64,000 nt of DNA, from the NCBI GenBank assembly GCA_021030905.1, contig JAGFMI010000002.1, forward strand, positions 1,240,001-1,304,000, given 5' to 3'. The position numbers were made by a program, and so were the translations under genes. Under the pieces are notes generated by a model that saw nothing but the letters and a program-made list of their open reading frames with translations, searched no databases and was not told the origin of the DNA. Shown here piece after piece: positions 1 to 11,720 of this stretch (positions are counted from its first letter, which is position 1; each line of letters begins with the position of its first letter). The stretch is from Pyrenula massariospora (Eukaryota; Ascomycota; Eurotiomycetes; Pyrenulales; Pyrenulaceae).

Positions 1-812
1 GATCTGCTTTTGGCACAGGCGTTCTTCTTTCTGGCCCTGCAAGCGCTGGCGAGCCGCTCACGAGCAATTCCTGGTGGCAGAATTGGGCATCCTTTGTTGC
101 AACGAACAAGAGTACCCCCGATCAGTACGCATGGCATATGGAGGGTGGTGGTGGTGATTTGATATCAGCCTACGGAGGTCTTGTTTCCACGCAAAAGAAA
201 TACGGACTAGCATCTAAGCCCGTGAACATCAATGAGTATGGCACATTTCCCGAGCAAGTTCCAGCCGGATCGGCATGGTGGATTGCCCAGCTTGAGCGAA
301 TCAACGCACACGGTCTGCGCGGCAATTGGCTTAGCGGATACAAGCTGCATGATTTCCTCGCGAGCTTACTCAGCAAACCAAATGCCGCTTCATCGTCGTA
401 TAGCCCAACAGGAACAGGATACTTCCCGAACGGCGATTATCAGGTATACAAGTACTACGCACAGAGTATGACCGGCCATCGTGTTGGCTCGCTCCCCTCT
501 GGAGATCTCAAACTGGACTGTTATGGTACGGTAGGAACGGACAAAGTCCGCCTGCTGGTCGGCGTGAGAATCACCTCTGGAACATGGAATTTACAGGTCA
601 ATGGTTTAACATCAGTTGGTCTACCTTCTTCGGGGACACTGAATATCCAAACATATGGCTTCCCAGCGGCAAGTGACGTGCACTACGGAGAGATTGATGG
701 ACCCACCAATTTGGGAGTAGTCGGACATACATACAGTGGAGGCTCGGTCACGTTCCCTATTTACCAAACCGATACAACGACAGCATATGCGTTCGAGTTC
801 AACGTAGGATGA
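1..812 (+). CDS. Clan GH-A-like glycoside hydrolase, C-terminal part
   Basis: The gene is cut by the left edge; the frame is open from base 3 to the TGA at 810-812 (269 codons). The visible part fits the second half of a (beta/alpha)8-barrel glycosidase followed by a beta-rich C-terminal domain. The stretch NINEYG near visible residue 78 looks like the strand-7 glutamate nucleophile of clan A enzymes, and WHMEGGGG near residue 45 may be another barrel-strand end. The last 110 residues are rich in Gly, Thr and Ser with short alternating hydrophobic stretches, as in an accessory beta-sandwich. The exact GH family and substrate cannot be told from this fragment. No intron is seen. Confidence 0.6.
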   Translation, partial: SAFGTGVLLSGPASAGEPLTSNSWWQNWASFVATNKSTPDQYAWHMEGGGGDLISAYGGLVSTQKKYGLASKPVNINEYGTFPEQVPAGSAWWIAQLERINAHGLRGNWLSGYKLHDFLASLLSKPNAASSSYSPTGTGYFPNGDYQVYKYYAQSMTGHRVGSLPSGDLKLDCYGTVGTDKVRLLVGVRITSGTWNLQVNGLTSVGLPSSGTLNIQTYGFPAASDVHYGEIDGPTNLGVVGHTYSGGSVTFPIYQTDTTTAYAFEFNVG

Positions 813-1193
813 GTGGGATACCAGTTCGTTAGTTCAGATGCTGGAGGAACGTGCCGGCGGGTTTTCGGGGTTCGGAAATAACTTACTAACATTGTACATA
901 TTGAATGAAACAAAATTTTCCTACAACGGATTCCATACCTGTTGAATAAGCTATTAAATTCTCTTGGCGATATATTGAAAGTAGAGCTCTAATTCTGAGC
1001 ACGTGACATGCGCGTCTCAGGGGTCCACAAGCATGTGACTATCAACTTCGGCTAGCCGAAATCGTGCTTCTCCGCAAGGCCGCTGATCCACCTGCCGTCG
1101 CCCATTACTTCCCATTTGCCTTACCTGCCAACATGCAGCAGCATTGCGCCTCCATGGCGATCAGTATTGTCGTTACCAATCTGGAATACCTGG
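813..1193. other. Intergenic, no gene seen
   Basis: This 381-bp stretch lies between the glycosidase stop and the zinc-finger regulator. It holds the 3' flank of the first gene and the presumed promoter of the second. I see no conserved coding frame or clear regulatory motif. Confidence 0.5.
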
Positions 1194-4100
1194 ATGGAGG
1201 TCGCTTCACCCTCCAATGACAAAGGTCTGCGTTGCGAAATCTGTTCAAAGGAGTTTAGACGATTGGAGCATCTGAAGCGGCATGTCGTTACTCATACCAA
1301 GGAGCGCCTTTTTCATTGCGAAATTTGCTCAAAAGAGTTCTTGAGAAGGTACGCTTTCGTGTATGCCGTGCTGGGTTGAACAATTAATCTGTAGGACACG
1401 ATGGTCTTCAGCATATATATCGTCAAGAGTGTTTGATTTCTGGTACTTGTTGTCAACCTAGCTGCGCCACGAAATTTCAATAAGTTTTGAGTATCTATTC
1501 TTCAGACTATGTACAATACGGCCGAGCTGGTGTTTTTAGTTATACCAAAAATGTTATGTTGCTACCGTCACAATTTATCTGGATCTAATTGATCACTTCG
1601 GCGCTTTTCGTACTGACTTGATCGCAGAGATGCTCTACATAGGCACAATATCACTCACCAGATTCAGAGCCCCAATCTGGTCAAAAAGCGTGCTCAGGCT
1701 TGCTCTAGTTGCAAGGATGCCAAAGCGAGGTGCTCGGGCGAAGACCCTTGCGTTAGGTGCCAAAGTAGAGCCTTAATCTGCCAGTATCGAGAAAAGGGAG
1801 ATCAAGTCAGCAACTCTTCCACGACTGAAATGCCGCACATCTCTACACATATAGATCAACGTCCAGTTCAGCGCGATATGTCGGCAGGTCGGGAAGTCGA
1901 TGGATCGTTAGGTAGTTTACCTGGCCTTCGCGGGAGAGATCATCTCAGCATAGACACTGTCCACCCTGGATTCCAAGGATCACCCGGACTTCATGAGCTT
2001 GGAAGTCAGATTTTATCTCCAGCTAATCCGATCTCCCCTACTAGTCCGGCCCACAATTCATACCGACCTTTCATGGAGCAAATCCCGTACAATGAAGCGC
2101 CGACGCAAAATTACGCACCATACCAGAACCAGGCTCCGCCATCAGGCAATACTCTACAACCAAATGCTGTCTCCTATTCGGCCACGAATTTATCCCTTCT
2201 TGGTAATGGCCTTAATGTCCCAGGGCCGGGAAATGTCCTCGACCCAGACTTCTTTGATGCAAGTGTTCTTTCTACAATCAATTGGCTTGGTTCAAGCTCT
2301 AGTCCGATGGATCTTAATGAGCCTATGATCCCCTTTTCAGCCTCAAGCTATCATTTTCAGGGCAATGGGCGACCGCCAAATACTATCGATAGCTCGACAG
2401 TAACATACCATAATACCGTCAATCGGCGTGAGCAACTCACTCAGAGAGTGGGTGACGAGGCTCATCAAACTGCGCGTTCTGATTCCTGGTCGACAAGCTC
2501 TCCTATCACCGTAGAAAGCTCTATGGAATCACTAGCCGTTGATGGCGACCGCATTGAAAGCGGAGAATATTACGTGGACGGCCAAGCAGCTCGGCTCCCA
2601 AGAGTACGCACATTTACTGTCCCTTTTTTATATCTCTCAGAGGATCATTCATACCTCTTTTGCGCGTTCAAGAATGTCTAACACAAGTTCAGGTAAAAAG
2701 AAGAAAGGTGATGGCCAAGTTGCCATCCGAGCAAGCAAAATCCGACCCACTGCACTTCAGCCTTCATAGTAGTACATCCTTTGAGCTTGAAAACAGGACG
2801 CGATTGAATCTTAGTGCTCAGATATATGAAGAAATCGGCTTAGCTTTCCAGCGCTTATGTGTTGCACCTCCCACCGGACTTCCAGCGTTCTTGGCGACAG
2901 ATGTCCCACCGAAAGGTCTGCTCGAGAACCTCCTCGGGATATATGTACACGCTTTCCACCCAACACTGCCCTTCATACATGTTCCAAGTCTAGCGCGATC
3001 AAGAACGCACTGGTTACTTTATCTCGCCATGATGGCCATTGGGTCTCATTATCTTGAGAGTGAAAACACACAGGTCTTTATGATTTCAATGCAAGAGTTT
3101 GTTCGACGAGCTCTGGTCTTTGCAGTGAGTGATCTATTGCGTCTGCTTGAGTTGGGCGACATCTGAGAAAAGTAGGAAACGATATCGATGCCGCTGCCTG
3201 AAGATGACGTTGTCCTAACCCAAATCAAGATGCTGCATATGATCGGGACCACGTATTGCGGCGACGAACGTCTAGTATTGTCTGGCGCTAACCTACGTCA
3301 TGAGATCGCGGAGTTTTGTGAGCGCGGCTGGGCGAAGTCAAATCTGAAAGACAGCGCTCCAGATGCAGCTTATCGGGACACATCAGACGGAAGCTGGATT
3401 GATTGGCTGGACCTCGAGATGAGAAATCGCACCGGGTACTGTGTCTGGGTGAGTGCGACCTTTTTCATTTACCACGGAGCGGAGGATGACTTTTCAAAGC
3501 TTTTAGACACAGTCTCAGCTTTTCACACATTCAAACGACCAATCTGTCGATTGGAGGATGCAAACTCCAAACTTCCCTGCCACGAAAAACTTTGGCGCGC
3601 TTCATCTTTCACTGAATGGGCAACTACAAAGCAACATTTCGAAGGTATGTAAACGTGTCTATAAAGTTTACTCAACTCTTCCGTGTGTCAGATGATTCGC
3701 CTTGAACCATATTGGAAGTTGCAGGGTTCTCTAAGTAGAATTTGACGGGTCCATACGTTCGCTTTTAAATTAGGAAAGATTCAATCGCAAAGCGACTGAC
3801 ATTATCATCTAGATCCGCCAACACTCCAAACGGCTCTTGAGAACGTATACATCGATAAGAGACTTTCGCACCATCTGGGGGAATTTTCCCGTATCCTGCT
3901 CATACACGGAATTTTCCGTCGCACCTGGCAAGTTGAAGCCTATTTCCGACAAGTTCTTTGGCAATGGGAACCTACGGCGCACAAGCAATCCAGTAAAGAA
4001 GTCCTACGTACGCCCACTTGGCCACCGCCTGTGTTAACAAAATGGCGAAATTCCGCATGTGATTGCCTCGATATTCTTCACTGGAGTGCCAATGCCACAA

Positions 4101-4842
4101 TTGGCGCTGCCAGTGGCATAGAACATCCTACCGTCTTACATCTTCACTTGGCCCGGTAAGTCTCCATGACATTGATCGCATGTGCACAGACTAAGTCTCC
4201 AATCCCGCCATTAGAGTCGTACTTCTAGCACCCTTCGAGAGCATTGTCCAGCTTGCGCGGTGTCTTGGTGGTGAAGTGGAACTATCAAAAAACGACAAAG
4301 CGACACATCAAGATCTAATTCTCGGGTGGGCCACACGAGATCAATATAAAGCACGCCTTGCGATGATACACGCAGGGGTGACATTCTGGCACATCAGGCG
4401 CTACACAGTGAATGGATTTTATGAGGCTAGCTCACTTGCGCTAGCAACATTGGCCTTGTGGGCGTTCAGCACCTTCTCGCCAAAATCCCAGCTGCCGAAC
4501 CAGCCAACTGATCCAGCATCCACAGGGCAGGCCAGAGATCCAGACCACGACTCGGATGACGTACCAATGGATACCGAGACGTCTGCGACATGTAACATTA
4601 TCCTTCTAGACAGGCCGACAGATGACGAACTAGTACAAGAATTTGTCAGGCGCGGCCAAAGCATGCATGTCCACGTCAGCGGTGTGGGAGATCTCTACGG
4701 TCCTCATGCTCCAGAGCGAGTCTTGACAGAAGGCAGGAATCTGCTGGCGAGTCTAGGGTGCTGGGGTATCAGAAAAGGATGGATAGACTTGTTTCAAAAG
4801 TTGATCGGGATCAGCCGACCGGATATTCAGAACGAGAGATGA
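1194..4842 (+). CDS. C2H2 plus Zn2Cys6 transcription factor with fungal-specific TF domain
   Basis: A nuclear regulator of seven exons: 1194-1348, 1628-2603, 2693-3124, 3176-3448, 3500-3644, 3813-4155 and 4215-4842. They sum to 984 codons, with splice phases agreeing at every junction. The N-terminus has two C2H2 fingers (C-x2-C-x12-H-x3-H), the second split by the 279-nt first intron. A Zn2Cys6 cluster (C-x2-C-x6-C-x5-C-x2-C-x6-C) follows directly in exon 2. After a Ser/Pro/Asn-rich linker comes a fungal-specific TF domain, including LPCHEKLWRA and a conserved GEFSRILLIHGIFRRTW block. The 51-nt intron at 3449-3499 is a multiple of three without a stop, so retention would only insert 17 residues. 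An upstream in-frame ATG at 1116 is possible, but the sequence between looks non-coding. The long first intron may hide a small exon. Target genes are unknown. Confidence 0.85.
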
Positions 4843-5096
4843 TTCTAAGATTTAGCCAAGGAATATGGCCCGACCTTCTCTGCAGCGTAATATTCGACAA
4901 AATTTTACCACTACGACAAACTTCGATAAGATGAGTCCTATACCCATTTTCAGCTTCTCACCCGACCACGCGACAACAAACCCTCCATACCGAGAATAAT
5001 AAACTTGTTCTAAAGCTCTTCTGTCAAACGGAACTGTCCAGACTTCCCGCGTTGATATGTCTCAAGCCGTTTCCCGATATTCCTAAATCTAACTCC

Positions 5097-6583
5097 TTAA
5101 TTCCGGCCGCCTGAAAACGTTGTTTCCGTACCATTCGTCTTCGCTATTGGTCTAAAGTCCATATACCCATGTACGCTATGCTCACTCACCAGCCTGTCAG
5201 GCATTGTGTGATGACCCCCAGGATAGCCACCAACACGCGTCTCGCGCCGGAAGTTCCTCGGGCCAGCAAGCGAAATCCGGTCCTCGAGCGGACCGTACTT
5301 CTCTAGCGGCTGGCGCAGGAAGCGGTCGGCTGAGAGATCCGACGACACGTCCAATGTGGTAATGTTATCTCTTCTCTGTGGAGGATTCGGGTGCGGGCTC
5401 CCTCTCCGATAGGTGGGCACACGATGGACAGCGGCGCTGGGCGCTTCTCCGCACAGGAAGCGGTAGAGTCGTGGGATGACCGGGAGGCAGCCGACGAGGA
5501 TGACGGTGGCAAACTCGGCGAGGCTGGGTTGGTATGTTAGCGGATGGGTGTTTTTATGATGGAGTCGGGGCGACGTACGCCCACAGCCCGACGGGCGATA
5601 TGGCCCAGGTGACGTCTTGGGTTTGTGTGAGTTTCACGCTGTACACGAGGCGGATGGTGCTTGCGATGCAGGCGCTGTTGAGGTCGTTAGCTGGGAGCTT
5701 GGTTGTGCGATGGAGGTTGCAGTGCTTGTGCTTACAAGAGTCCTGTTGCGAAGACTGCTCCGGCGGATAATTTCTGCTTCGAGGGCATTCGCAGGCGCGC
5801 GATTCCGGAAAGGGGGAGGAATAGGATGATGAAATCGGAAACGATGTTGATAGCGGCTGTTGCAAGGATTGAGCCGTTGGCTGAGATGCATCGCCCTGGT
5901 AGTCTTGGGTTTTGAATCTTCGCGCGTGGCCGGCATGCGAAGATAAAGGTGAAAAAGAGGGAGAAATAGATGAGGAAGTTCGCCACTATTAAGACTCGGA
6001 CGGAGCGCTGGATGAATTTGTTCGACGAGAAAATTCTTCCGATCTGGAGTAGGACGGCGAATTTGGCGGCAAACATGACCGGGCCGTAGAGGATTTCTTG
6101 GATATTCGAAAGCTCAGACGTGTTCTCAGTTCCCTGATCCGCTGGGGAACGAATGTCCCTAACTCACTAGAGCAATTCTCTGGACGTTTGAAATCGAAAC
6201 GTTCCACTGATGTCGTCCTTGACCTCGGGCCCCTGCTGCAATCATAACGCCAGTAAATGCTGTGTAGCCAGCCTAAAACCGTTACCTTCTACCTGCTGGA
6301 AGCTAGGGCAGGAAATACTTCTGCGAAGACAAGTGCATCTGGCCCAAAATTAGCAACGGCGTTGACCTTCAAAATAGCTTCATGTACAATCTTCAAGTTG
6401 AACTTGCCGCATGACATATGCTTTTGTGAAAAGTCTTGCGGCTAAGACAGAAGCCGTAAGAGTTAGGCATATCGCAGCGGTGACAATCAGGGAAGGTTGA
6501 TGAGTATACGAATTGACGAAGTTGGGGAGTACGCCTGTTGGCGGAGCTAGTGCTGGTGTTGTATATATGTCAACCTCTCCCAT
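5097..6583 (-). CDS. Fungal rhodopsin-fold (SAT4-type) integral membrane protein
   Basis: A multi-exon gene read right to left. Exon 1 (6583-6388) has a short N-terminus and TM1, ending in an acidic EDC motif. A middle exon carries the family's GxGRHxW signature (GARGQGRHQW near 6220). The next exon has an EILYGPVMFAAKFAVLLQIG block, several TM helices and a Cys in FIFACRP. The last exons give TM helices and a polar cytoplasmic tail ending at 5097. This order matches the fungal rhodopsin-domain family (PF20684-like), about seven TM segments with no retinal lysine required; roles are mostly unknown. I could not fix the intron between TM1 and the GRHxW exon in phase, so the exact model there is uncertain. 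Confidence 0.72.
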
Positions 6584-8383
6584 AACTTAATATATGCCGA
6601 GTTGCTGTAGATCTAGAACAGAGCAATTTGGAACACTGCTCAATATTGTGTAACAGCGTAAATCGGTTTGGTCGCATGGCAGAATTGGCCCACGGAAGGC
6701 CGTTGTTTTTCTGCGGAAAGCGCTCGGGCTATATTAAATAACCAACACGTGGGATTTTAACTACCACATACCATGAGTTGATCATTTCGGACTTGCCGTA
6801 CTGGCGGCGGCGGTAGGTGAGCGGCACAGCTCTATAAGGAACCACTAAGGCACTTCAACGTGTAAACAAGACTGGACGGTCATGAAATGAAGCTTGTTAG
6901 GAAGATCTTAAAGCGTGTCTAGAGAGAGATCTGATTAGGAACGAGTCTGCAGAGCACTTGGTAGCGAATGGGAGATCCCCCTAAGCCAGGCCGAAATTTT
7001 AGCCCCCACTATTGAAACGCCGCAGATATTCGCATCCTCCATCTAGACCTGAAAGCGTTTGTGATGATAGGCATTTAGCTGTGCCGCTGTGAAGCGGCAC
7101 AGCGGAGACAATCTAGTCATTCGATCATTATTCTCAGATAGTGTGGCGTTGTACAGATACGCGGAACAAGGCTGATTTAAGAAACACGGCACAGCTAAAG
7201 TGACGACCCCCGAGGACTGCGGGAATTCAACCCATACTCACGCCAAAGAGGGTCAAGGGAGTGCAGCGGCGAAAGCTTCGAAGTGCTCTTGACAGAATTG
7301 CGAGTAGCAAACGAGAGGGTAGATATCTAAAAGTAGAGTAAAAGATAGAGCTAATAGCAAAGCTGCTAAGTGAAAGAAGGGGTAAATGAGCATGGAGGGG
7401 ACGATAGCTGCGTACCAGAACGCTAGATCCCTCGTAGGACCACGCTCACGACCACTCTCGTAGTCAAAATCATGCTCATGATAAAACCTGGTCTCCGACT
7501 TGTTGAGAGTCTTGTTCTCAGCAATGTCAAGACCATTTCGTTGTAAGCGAAACCTAATACCCTTCGGTTTCTCCTGAGCAAACAAGGATCTTGGCATTCT
7601 CACTTCTAGGCGTCGCGTTCTTACATTGATACCTCCATCACGTAGAAGCTAACGACGTTCACGAACCTTGTGTCAGGAAGCAAAGGCGTGGAACTTCTCT
7701 CTCATTTGGTGCTAGTAGCCCTTCCGGGAAGCCGAGCCCTTGCCCCAGTACATGCCGCATAGAAAGCAATGACCTCGTCCTTGAATTCGTGACGGAGCCG
7801 ACAAAGATATCGACCTTGACTATAACGAAGGGTTTCCAGCCTATGGCCTTAAGGGAAAATTTAAACACTGTGATGAGCAGCGACTCTGTAAGGTGAGCAA
7901 GTTTCATTGCAAGGTAAGGACAAGAGGCATAGTCGGAGGATCAGAATAAATGAGCCAAACAAACAGCGAGCCACGACACGTTCATGGCATTGAGCGATAT
8001 AATAGTTGAGTACAGATGCCTCACTTGCACAGTCGAGTGCTGCTCCGTATTTCGCTGTTGATGCCTTCACACTCCCTGCCGGCGATCACGACGCCAACCC
8101 CAAGCAGGAAAGTCTTCTCCATCTCACGCTGGCCGCGAATCCACAGCGTAATCGCAGGGACGATTTCTAACACACGTACGTCTGCCTTCGTTGACGCCGA
8201 CGAAGCCTGTACTGTTCGGTGTTCCGACATTGCATTGTTGCGTCCCTTTTCTTGTCTCACGGTTCCGACCATTTTCCATGCCCATTTCCTGCTCTGCATG
8301 TTGCTCTTAACCTTTGAGGTAACAACGCTTGAGCCTTTGTGCTAAAGTAACTTATGCCTACCGTGTACCACCCAACTGTCACC
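6584..8383. other. Intergenic, one weak hydrophobic ORF
   Basis: This 1.8-kb stretch lies between divergent genes. The only coding hint is a minus-strand frame at 7603-7253 (116 codons) with a hydrophobic stretch of about 40 residues near 7420-7300, and fragmentary minus frames further right (7907-7659, 8299-8021). They share no recognisable family, show no convincing splice links and may be a decayed gene or chance. I do not call a gene. Confidence 0.35.
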
Positions 8384-10965
8384 ATGGCTAAGAACTCGTC
8401 GTTGTTGGCTTTACTAGTAATTTCTGCGACGTGTTTCATCAAGGCCAACGCCCAATTTCCATCTAAACCAGAAGATCTGAAGGTCGTGAAGTCAAAATTT
8501 CACGATGGAGTCACAATCTCTTATAGACAAGTAAGGCGCACCTGTATCAATGCGGATCGAAGCATTTTGGAACCGTTGCATGCTATGGCTTTGACGTAAA
8601 AGCCGGATTTTCCATGATCCTTAACTAACCATTCTCTAGCCCGGCATCTGTGAGACGACGCCGGGGGTCAAAAGTTACAGCGGCTATGTCTCGCTACCTC
8701 CAGGACAGTTAGATGAACCATCCGAATCTCAGAATTATCCCATCAATACGTCAGAAATCCAAGTCCAAGTTCTACGCCAGCTTCTAAAGCTGACATATTG
8801 TTCAGCTTCTTCTGGTTCTTCGAGTCCCGCAAAGATCCCCACAATGCTCCACTTTCCATATGGCTCAATGGCGGTCCAGGTAAGATGTTTCTCCAGTATT
8901 CTCGGTCTTGGCCTGGAGATGCCTGATCTACTTGGATTAGGGTTCCTCTCGTGTAATGCTATACATCTCGTTCTAATATAAGCAATAGGCGGCTCGTCGA
9001 TGGTCGGTCTTCTCGCCGAACACGGCCCCTGCAGCATAAGAAAAGACTCCAACAGCACAATCCACAATCCTTGGTCATGGTTTGCAGGCTCTACCTAGCT
9101 TAGGGTCCCCAACCTAACTCAAGTCGTAGGAACAACGAAGTGAACATGCTCTATATCGACCAGCCCGTTCAAGTCGGCTACTCCTACGACACGCCCACCA
9201 ACATCACGATCAACAGTTGGAGCGACAGAGAATATGATGATCCAGCGATCCAGCCAGCAGACTTCACAGATGGGGTCCCGGAGCAGAACAACACGTTCCT
9301 GGTCGGTACGCTTGGAAGCCAGAACGTAACCTATTCCCCAAACTCGACAACACATGCTGCTACAGCATTGTGGCATTTTGCACAGACGTGGTTTGAGGAG
9401 GTAAAATTTATTATCCCGCTTTTTTGCAAAGAATAGCCCAGAGCCCTTCCTGAATGCAACCACTTTCCGGTTCCTTCCAACATACCACCACATCTTCTGC
9501 TCGGGCTCATATAATCCACAATTTCTAACCTATCCCCTCTTCGCATAGTTCCCGCATTACAAGCCACATAATGAGCGTATATCTCTCTGGACCGAATCTT
9601 ACGGCGGCAAATACGGCCCCGTCTTTTCCTCCTATTTCGCGCACCAAAATGCCCTCATCCGCGATGGCACTCTCAAGGGCCCTGGCTTGCACTACCTACA
9701 CCTTGACACCCTCGGCATCATCAATGGTTGCATTGACTCGTTTCACCAGATGCGGTCCAAGATCGAGTTTCCATTCAATAACACGTACGACATACGCGCG
9801 TTCAATGAGACATTCTATCGCTATGCGATCGAAGAATTAACGAGAGAGGGAGGGCTAGAGGATCAAATTTTGGAATGTAGACGTCTAGCTAGAGAGCTGG
9901 ATCCAGAGAACCACGGCGACAACGAGAAGGTCAACTCCTACTGCTCAGGAGTCTTTAAACTATCAAACAAGCTCACCGAAGACGCATTCGAGGAGTCGGA
10001 GGGATTCGGACGCTTCGACATCACGGTTCGCCTCCCCCCATCCCACCCCCAACACCCTCCCATCAAAAACCCAAAACTAAAACAACCCCCCCCCAACACA
10101 GCACCGCTTCCGCGACCCCTTCCCCCCGCAGTACTTCACCGGCTACCTCAACCAACCCTGGGTCCAGCGCGCCCTCGGCGTCCCCGTCAACTTCACCTTC
10201 GCCTCCGCCGCCGTGGCGACCGCCTTCCAGTCCACGGGCGACTACTTCAAGGGCGGCCTCCTCTCCGACATCGCGTACGTCCTCGACCAGGGCGTCCGCG
10301 TCGCCCTCGTCTATGGGGACCGCGATTGGGCCTGCAGTATTTCTCCCCCCCCACACAAAAGCTAAGCTGACACGCTGCGCGCAGACTGGCTCGGCGGCGA
10401 GTCCTCCGCCCTCTCCATCCCCTCCCCTTCCCACTCCCCGCCCTTCCTTGCGGCGGGCTACACGCCCATCGCCCTCGACCCCTTCACGTCCGCCGGCCTG
10501 GTCCGGCAGGCCGGCAACCTGTCTTTCTCCCGCGTCTACCAGGCGGGCCACATGGTGCCGTCGTACCAGCCGCGCGCGGCCTACGAGATCTTCATGCGCG
10601 TGCTAAGGGGAAGGGATGTTGCGACAGGGAAGATCGCGGTGGATGATGTGGAGGGGGAGGGGCAGGGGATGTATAGGACGGGGGGGAGGGGGAGTGCGTG
10701 GGGGGGGAGGAGTGATGATTTGGGGGGCGTGGGGGAGGAGTGTTATGTGTTGGCGGCTGGGGGGACTTGTGAGGAGTCGACCTGGGAGGCGGTGAGGAGG
10801 GGGATGGCGAGGGTGAGGGATTGGGTTGTTGTTGGTGTTGAGGGGGATGGGGAGGAGGAGAAGGGAGATGGGTTTGAGAAGGGCGGTGGGGGGAGGGTTG
10901 GTGACGGTGGGGACTGGGGGAGCAGACAGAGGATTCTTGGTGGGGATGGCGGGAGGGAATTGTGA
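8384..10965 (+). CDS. Secreted serine carboxypeptidase, peptidase family S10
   Basis: The enzyme removes C-terminal residues from peptides outside the cell or in the vacuole. There are eight exons: 8384-8530, 8640-8749, 8806-8879, 8989-9079, 9130-9400, 9549-10025, 10102-10336 and 10385-10965, giving 661 residues with all phases consistent. The start is the ATG in ACCATGG at 8384; one 30 nt upstream is also open. Residues 1-23 are a signal peptide. WLNGGPGGSS is the substrate-binding signature, TESYGG holds the catalytic Ser, GDRDWAC the Asp and QAGHMVP the His, so the triad is intact. The last 110 residues are a Gly/Glu-rich extension with a TC..STW segment. From about 10030 the third codon bases turn strongly to C, then from 10600 to G. 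Confidence 0.9.
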
Positions 10966-11222
10966 CGCGGTGGGGTACCGCTTTGTGGCGAAAGAATATC
11001 TAACGGCCTTAGTACTAGGGTTCGACGCGGCGCTGAGCAAGGAACATAGGTGCAAGAGGTAATTGGACATGTCTCGAAAGTAGACGTCGAGACTGCACAT
11101 CTTGTGATATGACACTTCCTCTACTCTTCGGAGGCGAAAACATCCTCCGCAGCAAACACAACTACACAACCCATTCCGACCCCTCCACCCATTCCCCCTT
11201 CATCCCCAACCTCATAAACCCA

Positions 11223-11720
11223 TCAAGGAAACGGATGCGGATTCCCACTCCCACCCCCAGCCCCCCTTTGCATCTCCACCGCCCAGTGCTCCACCAAACA
11301 CGTCCCACTCATCCGAAAAACATCCACCCCCCCAAACACCTCTCCCCCCTCCCCCGTCCCATTAAACACCACCGCCGCAAAATCCTGCCCCACAAAACTA
11401 AACAGCACCTCCACCCCATCGTTCCGCACCAGCGGGTCCAGGAACGCCAGGCCCGCGGCGGCGCCGTCGCCCGCGACGCCGGGCGCGTGGTTGATTATGT
11501 GCGTCGCGACGTACTTGGCGAAGGCGGTGGAGGTGGCGTAGGCGGTGTAGAGGAGGGCGTTGAAGTCGGTGAGGGCGGCGAGTTGTTGATCCGTGGTTGC
11601 GAGGGGGGTGGTGGTGGTGGGGGGGCAGCCGAGGGCGGTGTATTCGGAGGTGTAGACTTGTTGTTGGGCGAGGGTGGTGGTGAGGGTGGCGAAGAGGCTG
11701 AGGATGGTTGAGAGGTGCAT
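11223..11720 (-). CDS. Secreted SnoaL-like (NTF2-fold) protein
   Basis: A single-exon gene of 165 residues. Residues 1-18 are a signal peptide ending in TTTLA before QQQ. The rest fits a SnoaL/NTF2-like cone fold: a helical N-half with LYTAYATSTAFAKYVATHII, and a C-half with GGVDVFRMSGTCLVEHWAVE, which corresponds to the family's vfD-lfR-ngkivEHWDv strand. SnoaL-like proteins include polyketide cyclases and many uncharacterised secreted fungal proteins; no catalytic role can be assigned. It lies tail to tail with the carboxypeptidase, 257 bp apart. Codon third bases run from C-rich at the start to G-rich at the end. Confidence 0.78.
   Translation of the reverse strand: MHLSTILSLFATLTTTLAQQQVYTSEYTALGCPPTTTTPLATTDQQLAALTDFNALLYTAYATSTAFAKYVATHIINHAPGVAGDGAAAGLAFLDPLVRNDGVEVLFSFVGQDFAAVVFNGTGEGGEVFGGVDVFRMSGTCLVEHWAVEMQRGAGGGSGNPHPFP

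Noticed and set aside
7253-8299. Group of minus-strand frames as a decayed membrane protein gene
   Set aside because: One hydrophobic stretch exists, but the pieces cannot be spliced in phase and match no family I know.
10063-10551. Minus-strand 162-codon frame and plus-strand alternative frames over the carboxypeptidase
   Set aside because: They arise from the extreme C/G bias at third positions of the S10 gene; catalytic motifs are only in the chosen frame.
11109-11711. Plus-strand 200-codon frame opposite the SnoaL-like gene
   Set aside because: Low-complexity Pro/His then Gly/Glu composition, an antisense shadow of the skewed gene.
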